From Chromatiales bacterium (GTDB lineage Bacteria; Pseudomonadota; Gammaproteobacteria; SZUA-140), in assembly GCA_031285245.1 (NCBI GenBank), contig JAITWN010000137.1:1-10851 (forward strand): 10,851 bases of DNA, read 5' to 3'. The notes beneath the pieces were generated by a model. It did no database searches and was not told where the DNA came from. It saw only the letters and a list, made by a program, of their open reading frames with translations. Made by a program: the position numbers and the translations under genes. Shown here one piece after another: positions 6,546-10,851 of the stretch (the stretch's first letter is position 1; every line of letters begins with the position of its first letter).

Positions 6546-7257
6546 AGAAGTTCTGCACCTTGCGCGCGTGCACAAATCCTATAACATCGGTCAGCCTGCG
6601 CAGACCGAAGTACTGCACGGCATAGATCTTCACCTCGCACGCGGTGATTTCGCCGCGCTGATCGGCCCCTCGGGCTCAGGCAAAAGTACGCTGCTCAATC
6701 TGATCGGTCTGCTCGACACACCAAGTGCAGGCGAAATCCATCTGCTCGGTCGACCAACGCAGACCATGAACGATACCGAGCGCACCATGCATCGTGCCTG
6801 TGCGATTGGTTTCGTATTTCAGTTCCATCACCTGATCAATTCATTCAGCGTGATGGAAAACATCCTCATGCCGCTCATGCTTACCCGCGGCAAACCCAAA
6901 CTGCAAGACACACAACTCGCGTATACCTTGCTCGCAGAGGTTGGACTTGCCGACCATGCAACACGCCGCCCCGATGAACTCTCCGGCGGGCAGCAACAAC
7001 GTGTCGCCGTTGTGCGCGCACTGATCACACGCCCGGCACTGCTGCTCGCCGATGAACCGACCGGCAATCTCGATACCACCTCGGCGGACAGCGTATTTCA
7101 GCTACTGCGGCGCTTTCATCAGGAATTCGGCTGTGCGGTGCTGCTGGTCACGCATGACCCGAGACTGTCGTCTGCTTGTGATCGCACCATCAAAATCATC
7201 GATGGGCATATCGTCAGCGACACCTCTCACATCGCCTCTGGTGACAATTCACATTGA
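6538..7257 (+). CDS. ABC transporter ATP-binding protein (MacB/LolD/DevA-like)
   Basis: Nucleotide-binding subunit of the exporter encoded just upstream. All motifs are intact: Walker A G43-PSGSGKS-T51, Q-loop Q95 (FVFQFHHL), ABC signature L148-SGGQQQR155, Walker B LLLADE with catalytic E173 followed by PTGNLD, and switch H206 (LLVTHD). The 239 residues and the FQFHHL and ADEPTGNLD segments place it in the LolD/MacB-ATPase/FtsE group. Its ATG lies within the permease stop region (overlap 6538-6545), so the two are made in a coupled way. It probably dimerises under a permease dimer. Substrate cannot be assigned. The operon seems to end here: the following 153 bases hold no gene, and the next gene has its own strong ribosome binding site. 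Confidence 0.93.
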   Translation: MPEEVLHLARVHKSYNIGQPAQTEVLHGIDLHLARGDFAALIGPSGSGKSTLLNLIGLLDTPSAGEIHLLGRPTQTMNDTERTMHRACAIGFVFQFHHLINSFSVMENILMPLMLTRGKPKLQDTQLAYTLLAEVGLADHATRRPDELSGGQQQRVAVVRALITRPALLLADEPTGNLDTTSADSVFQLLRRFHQEFGCAVLLVTHDPRLSSACDRTIKIIDGHIVSDTSHIASGDNSH

Positions 7258-7346
7258 AGCAGTATCCGCACGCCACTAGACTCGGGCCTATCGCATTACA
7301 CGCCACACTCCGGCCATCGACAAGCCGCCGAAAACTATCTCTTGAT

Positions 7347-7361
7347 CGCTTGTAGCAAGCG
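7347..7361. repeat. Short inverted repeat in the exporter-DUF5996 gap
   Basis: CGCTTG-TAG-CAAGCG is a perfect 6-bp inverted repeat with a 3-nt spacer, about 50 bases before the DUF5996 start. It could be a small operator or a weak hairpin. The rest of the gap (7258-7395) shows no recognisable promoter or terminator. Confidence 0.3.
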
Positions 7362-7395
7362 GCAGGAAGCCGCGCATACAGTTCCGCAAAAATTC

Positions 7396-7402
7396 AAGGA
7401 GG
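7396..7402 (+). promoter_or_regulatory. Strong ribosome binding site fixing the GTG start of the DUF5996 gene
   Basis: AAGGAGG lies eight bases before GTG 7411. It is the best Shine-Dalgarno in the window and overrides an in-frame TTG at 7342, whose extra 23 residues look non-coding. Confidence 0.75.
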
Positions 7403-7410
7403 AATTACCC

Positions 7411-8394
7411 GTGCTCAATCGTGAGACAAAAATATCCGGATGGCCGCAGCTACCACCTCTGAAGGAATGGGACGACACCTGCGCCACCGTCCACATGTGG
7501 ACACAGATCATCGGTAAAATCCATCTTGCTCAAGGACCGTGGATCAATCACTCCTGGGGCGCTGCGCTATATCTCACCACGCGCGGCCTGACCACATCGC
7601 TGCTGCCTTACGGCACCAGCACTTTTGCCATCGAACTTGATTTCGTCGAGCACAAACTGCGCATCACCACTGACGATGGCTTGATGCGTAGTTTTGATCT
7701 CGAACCGATGCCGGTCGCCGTGTTCTATCGCCGTCTCATGGATGAATTGAAAACGCTTGGCCTCACCATCGATATCTATCCGAAGCCAGTCGAAGTCGCG
7801 CAAGCCATCCCCTTCGATCAGGATCGCGAGCACAGCAGCTATGATCGCGACGTCATGAATCGCTACTGGCGTGCACTGCTGCAAGCGCATCGCGTCTTCA
7901 ATGAATTCCGTGCACGCTTCACCGGCAAAGTGAGTCCGGTACATTTTTTCTGGGGATCTTTCGATCTCGCGGTAACGCGCTTTTCCGGGCGCACAGCACC
8001 CAAGCATCCAGGCGGCGCGCCCAACTGCGCCAACTGGGTGATGATTGAAGCCTATTCACACGAAGTATCGAGCGCTGGATTCTGGCCGGGCACAAGTATC
8101 GGCGAAGCCTGCTTCTATAGCTACGCTTATCCGGAACCGCAAGGATTTCGCAGCTATTCCATCGCACCGAAAGCAGCCTACTATCTGCCCGCGCTCGGCG
8201 AATACCTGCTGCCCTATGAGGCCGTGCGCTGCGCTGTCGATCCGGATAGAGCGCTGCTCGAATTTCTGCAAAGCACCTATGAAGCCGCCGCCGAACTCGC
8301 GCACTGGGATCGCAAAAGACTTGAACAGCGTGGCAGCATGCCGCCCGCCACACGCGCCGCCCGGCGACAGGAACTCAACCGCGCAAAACAATAA
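7411..8394 (+). CDS. DUF5996 family protein, function unknown
   Basis: A 327-residue soluble protein that I recognise as DUF5996 from several strongly conserved blocks: WPQLPPLKEWDDTCATVHMW (11-30) and the following TQIIGKIHLA, LYLTTRGLTTSLLPYG, PFDQDREHSSYD, GKVSPVHFFWGSFDLAVTRF (172-191), EAYSHEVSSAGFWPG (213-227), and a closing LLEFLQSTYEAAAELAHWDR. There is no signal peptide or membrane helix. The family has no established activity. Invariant-looking H178, D185, H217 and E218 within the conserved blocks would suit an enzyme active site or metal site, but that is inference. The C terminus ends in a basic tail. Start is GTG 7411, set by AAGGAGG. It sits between the exporter operon and the small zinc protein and appears to be transcribed by itself; the neighbours give no hint of its role. 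Confidence 0.85.
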   Translation: MLNRETKISGWPQLPPLKEWDDTCATVHMWTQIIGKIHLAQGPWINHSWGAALYLTTRGLTTSLLPYGTSTFAIELDFVEHKLRITTDDGLMRSFDLEPMPVAVFYRRLMDELKTLGLTIDIYPKPVEVAQAIPFDQDREHSSYDRDVMNRYWRALLQAHRVFNEFRARFTGKVSPVHFFWGSFDLAVTRFSGRTAPKHPGGAPNCANWVMIEAYSHEVSSAGFWPGTSIGEACFYSYAYPEPQGFRSYSIAPKAAYYLPALGEYLLPYEAVRCAVDPDRALLEFLQSTYEAAAELAHWDRKRLEQRGSMPPATRAARRQELNRAKQ

Positions 8395-8518
8395 TCCATA
8401 CCAGCACGGCTAATATCCGTGCGAGCGAGTGATACCGCAGTCTTGTCCGCTCGCTGGCAGAGCCGAAGTAGATGCGCTAGCGTGTTAGCCAACACGTATC
8501 AGCGAGAGGCACAGGGAC
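8395..8518 (+). promoter_or_regulatory. Hairpin-rich intergenic region or leader before the small Zn protein gene
   Basis: Three perfect short inverted repeats occupy this 124-nt gap: GCACGG/CCGTGC (8404-8409 with 8417-8422, 7-nt loop), AGCGAG (8425-8430) with a CTCGCT about 20 bases downstream, and CGTGTT/AACACG (8481-8486 with 8491-8496, loop AGCC). The last ends eight bases before the GAGAGG Shine-Dalgarno at 8504-8509. None is followed by a T run, so they are poor intrinsic terminators. The first may mark the end of the DUF5996 transcript, the last may be a structured 5' leader. No known riboswitch was recognised. Confidence 0.3.
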
Positions 8519-8752
8519 ATGGCCAAGTGCGAAGTCTGCGGAAATGAATATCATCAGTCGTTCGAAGTCACGCTCATGGGCAAGCGGCACATATTCGACA
8601 GCTTTGAATGCGCAATCCATCGTCTTGCGCCGCACTGCGATCACTGCGGCTGCCGCATCGTCGGCCACGGCGTTGAAGCTGGCGGATTATTTTATTGCTG
8701 CGCGAACTGCGCACGGGACAGCGGAGCGAGTGAGGTTGTGGATCATGCTTGA
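8519..8752 (+). CDS. Small Cys-rich, probably zinc-binding protein (77 aa)
   Basis: The protein has nine cysteines in 77 residues. C4-x2-C7 and C31-x2-H34 (in SFECAIH) would form one zinc knuckle pair, resembling the treble-clef or TRASH/MYM pattern of CxxC followed by FDSFEC. C40-x2-C43 and C61-x2-C64 (with C45 and C60 also near) would form a second. H12, H24, H39, H42 and H50 add further possible ligands. I recall close homologues in many proteobacteria annotated as hypothetical or loosely as prokaryotic metallothionein, but not a function. The GHGVEAGGLFYCCANCAR segment resembles the second half of metallothionein-like domains. It may store or hand on zinc, or bind a partner through its knuckles. 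The ATG follows GAGAGG by nine bases. It is convergent with the acyl-CoA ligase gene, from which it is separated by a palindromic repeat. Confidence 0.75.
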   Translation: MAKCEVCGNEYHQSFEVTLMGKRHIFDSFECAIHRLAPHCDHCGCRIVGHGVEAGGLFYCCANCARDSGASEVVDHA

Positions 8753-8813
8753 GGAGAGAGGATAGAGATGGTTCGCTCTCCCCCCCCTCTCCCCTCCCGC
8801 AAGCGAGAGAGGG
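8753..8813. repeat. CT/GA-rich palindromic repeat between convergent genes (possible bidirectional terminator)
   Basis: A purine-rich stretch (GGAGAG, 8753-8758) is followed by pyrimidine tracts and again purines. CCCTCTC (8785-8791) pairs with GAGAGGG (8807-8813) around a 15-nt loop, and GGAGAG can pair with CTCTCC at 8776-8781. It lies between the stop of the + strand zinc-protein gene and that of the minus-strand ligase, where a shared terminator would be expected. No good T run follows on either strand. Its core resembles the palindrome at 10759-10788, which suggests a dispersed intergenic repeat family. Confidence 0.5.
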
Positions 8814-8833
8814 CAGAATAAAAACCAAGCCAG

Positions 8834-10669
8834 CTAATACCCCGCATAAATCCTAGCCTGCACATCGCGCAGCCGCTCCATAACCTGCGCGCGGCGTAGC
8901 TTGAGCGTCGGCGTCAGCAAACCGTTCTCTATTGTCCAAGGTTCGAGCGTCAGCGCCACGCGCCGCACTTGCGCATAGCCAGGGAATTCTTTCAGGCAAG
9001 CACTCGCGCGTGCGCGCATCGCATCGACGACGCGCGTATCTTCAAGGCAACTCACGTCTTTGCCATCAAGCCCATGCGTGCGCGCGTAATCGAGCCAAGC
9101 ATCGCGATTCAGTACCAGCAGCGCAGACAAAAACGGCCGTCCTTCGCCAATGATCATTGCCTGCTCGAACAGCGGATCGCTGGTGATCGCGAGTTCCATA
9201 TCGACCGGCGAAATTTTCTCACCGTTCGAGAGCACGATGATTTCTTTTAATCGGCCGGTGATGTAGAGCCGGCCATCACGCAAGCGCGCACAATCACCCG
9301 TATGCATCCAACCTTCGGCATCGACCGCACGTGCCGATGCATCAACGTCATCAAGATAGCCGGTCATCACGCCAGGGCTTCTCACCAGCAATTCATCCGC
9401 CGCACCGATACGCAGCTCGACATCGCACAGCGGACGGCCCACGCTCTCGGGATCGTTATCGCTGAGCGTATTGCCGCTCACCACCGGGCTGAGCTCAGTC
9501 ATGCCATAGCCCTGCACCAGTGATAGGCCAAGGCTGATGAAACGACGCGCGACCTGACGCGGCAGCGGTGCACCGCCGCAGACCGCAATGCGCAAACGTC
9601 CGCCAAATCGCGCCATCACTTTGTCTGCAACCCATCGGCGCAGCAGCGGCCACAACAGCAAAGATGGACGCCAAGCCGCGCGGCCCTGTGCGCGTTCGAA
9701 ACGCGTCCAACCGACAACGACCGCCGCATGAAACAAACGCCGTGCCATCGATGAACCCCGCGCCAGCTGCGTATCGATGCGCGTGTATACGCTCTCATAG
9801 ATACGCGGCACAGAAATCAGCACGGTCGGGCGATTCGACAGCATATCCTCGGCGAGCGACGCTGGCGAACGCGCGAAGGCAACGGCGGCGCCAGCCATCA
9901 TCGGCAAGTAATAGCCCGTCGTGCGCTCCAGCATATGCGACAGCGGCAGGAAGGAAAGAAAGAGATCATCACCGTAAACAGTGTTGCTGCGATACGAAGC
10001 CCAAGCATTCCACAGAATGTTGCCATGCGTGAGCATCACGCCCTTAGGACGACCGATAGTCCCCGAAGTGAAAACGATGGTTGCAAGCGCATCACGAACG
10101 CCAGTGCCGTGGCGCAGCTCGCCACTGTCAGGCAACCAATCCCGCAGCAGCACGAATCGATCATCAGCAGCCATATCGATGCCTGCGCCATCGCGCAGCA
10201 CGATGCGAAGCTGCGCGAACGATTGCAGCGCTCCAGACAGCGCACGCCACTGCGTTCGTCCATCGATGATGAGCATGCGCGCCTGCGAGCGCTGAATAAT
10301 ATAAGCAACGCTCTCAGCGCGATCATTGAAAAACAGCGGCACCACAACAAGTCCAAGCCCGAGCGCTGCCTGATCAGCGCATACCCAATCGGGGCTATTC
10401 GGCAGCATCAACGCGACGCGATCTCCCGCACACAAACCCGCGGCAATGAATGCTTCCTGCCAACGCCCCACACGCGCGCCGACATCGCGCCAGCTCAGCT
10501 CACACCACTTCGATTGCGCTGCATCGAACCAGCGATATGCCAGCGCATCCGGCGTGCGCCGCAAGCGCTCGCAAAAAAGCGCATAGAGCGTATCGATACC
10601 GGTCGGCTCGATGAAATCGACGGCCTGCGCCAGGCCAGATACTGTGGTAGAAGTTGATGCTTTCGTCAT
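8834..10669 (-). CDS. AMP-forming long-chain fatty-acid-CoA ligase (FadD15-like)
   Basis: Activates a fatty acid with ATP to an acyl-adenylate and then transfers it to CoA. The 611 residues carry the adenylate-forming motifs in order: P-loop TSGTIGRPKG (201-210), an FLPLSHMLERT segment (240-250) typical of long-chain synthetases, the CGGAPLP turn (364-370), Y388-GMTE392, G453-WMHTGD459 with the ribose-binding Asp, hinge G472-RLKE with R473, SNGEKISP (481-488), and the C-terminal catalytic K590 in TPTLKLRR. Layout and length match the FadD15/FAA1-like group (about 600 residues) rather than acetyl-CoA or aryl ligases. The P-loop has I205 where Thr is nearly universal. Hydrophobic patches near 258-265 and 315-345 may bring it to the membrane. 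The start is the ATG at 10669; the sequence before it has no strong Shine-Dalgarno. It is the only minus-strand gene and is flanked by CT-rich palindromes on both sides. Confidence 0.9.
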   Translation of the reverse strand: MTKASTSTTVSGLAQAVDFIEPTGIDTLYALFCERLRRTPDALAYRWFDAAQSKWCELSWRDVGARVGRWQEAFIAAGLCAGDRVALMLPNSPDWVCADQAALGLGLVVVPLFFNDRAESVAYIIQRSQARMLIIDGRTQWRALSGALQSFAQLRIVLRDGAGIDMAADDRFVLLRDWLPDSGELRHGTGVRDALATIVFTSGTIGRPKGVMLTHGNILWNAWASYRSNTVYGDDLFLSFLPLSHMLERTTGYYLPMMAGAAVAFARSPASLAEDMLSNRPTVLISVPRIYESVYTRIDTQLARGSSMARRLFHAAVVVGWTRFERAQGRAAWRPSLLLWPLLRRWVADKVMARFGGRLRIAVCGGAPLPRQVARRFISLGLSLVQGYGMTELSPVVSGNTLSDNDPESVGRPLCDVELRIGAADELLVRSPGVMTGYLDDVDASARAVDAEGWMHTGDCARLRDGRLYITGRLKEIIVLSNGEKISPVDMELAITSDPLFEQAMIIGEGRPFLSALLVLNRDAWLDYARTHGLDGKDVSCLEDTRVVDAMRARASACLKEFPGYAQVRRVALTLEPWTIENGLLTPTLKLRRAQVMERLRDVQARIYAGY

Positions 10670-10747
10670 GCTCTATACCGTTTCACAAGTGCTTGCGCTG
10701 AGCGTATTAAGGGAAAGTCTGAAAACCCCGCTAGCCAGTTTTTATTT

Positions 10748-10788
10748 CCCCTCTCCCCAACCCCTCTCCCAAGCGTGGGAGAGGGGTT
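10748..10788. repeat. REP-like CT-rich palindrome with perfect 13-bp stem
   Basis: A CCCTCTCCCC tract (10748-10757) precedes a perfect hairpin. The 13-base arm 10759-10771 (AACCCCTCTCCCA) pairs fully with 10776-10788 around the loop AGCG. Palindromes built on CCCTCTCCC/GGGAGAGGG are, as I recall, common between genes in gamma- and betaproteobacteria. It lies upstream of the minus-strand ligase gene, so it could end transcription entering from outside the window. Confidence 0.7.
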
Positions 10789-10820
10789 GCCAAGCTGCTC
10801 GCTACTACTGCGAAGCTCCC

Positions 10821-10841
10821 CTCTCCCACGAATGGGGAGAG
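10821..10841. repeat. Second CT-rich palindrome of the same type
   Basis: CTCTCCC (10821-10827) pairs with GGGAGAG (10835-10841) around a 7-nt loop. It lies 33 bases from the 13-bp hairpin with a similar core, so the two form a tandem pair at the window edge. Confidence 0.55.
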
Positions 10842-10851
10842 CGTAGCAAGG

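Noticed and set aside
7342..7410. TTG start extending the DUF5996 protein by 23 residues
   Set aside because: No Shine-Dalgarno there, whereas AAGGAGG precedes GTG 7411 at ideal distance.
9935..10657. 240-codon + strand frame opposite the acyl-CoA ligase
   Set aside because: Low-complexity Arg/Ala/His/Gln-rich translation with no domain; it is a shadow of the GC-rich ligase gene.

Overview
The window reads as ordinary, densely coding chromosome of a moderately GC-rich proteobacterium. Gammaproteobacteria is the best guess. The Rnk protein is close to the E. coli one along its whole length, codons favour G or C in third position, and CT-rich palindromes of a kind common between proteobacterial genes are present. 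Genus cannot be read from the sequence. There is no tRNA, rRNA, CRISPR array, transposase, integrase or phage gene. All genes are on the + strand except the last, an acyl-CoA ligase, which is convergent with the others.

Region 1 (1-2408) is a sulfur-reduction unit. A possible 25-codon upstream ORF ends in an ATGA overlap with the start of a 696-residue siroheme/[4Fe-4S] sulfite (or nitrite) reductase that has a long helical C-terminal extension. Directly behind it, in the -1 frame, lies a TusA-like sulfur-carrier domain with no convincing start of its own. The two frames meet at a run of nine A residues. The reductase may therefore be made both alone and, by slippage, as a reductase-TusA fusion of about 762 residues. 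This is the most notable feature of the window.

Region 2 (2409-3640) is a 192-nt leader rich in mutually exclusive inverted repeats, then rnk (a GreA/B-like RNA polymerase-binding protein), then a beta-class carbonic anhydrase 14 nt downstream. Region 3 (3709-7257) is a tight run of a VOC-fold protein, a membrane-fusion protein, an FtsX/MacB-type permease and an ABC ATPase. The last three form a MacAB/DevBCA-like tripartite exporter.

Region 4 (7411-8752) holds a DUF5996 protein with a strong Shine-Dalgarno sequence and GTG start, a hairpin-rich intergenic stretch, and a 77-residue protein with nine cysteines that probably binds two zinc ions. Region 5 (8753-10851) is a FadD15-like long-chain acyl-CoA ligase on the minus strand, flanked on both sides by CT-rich, REP-like palindromes.

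The regions share no obvious pathway. The real units are the reductase with TusA, rnk with carbonic anhydrase, and the ABC exporter.
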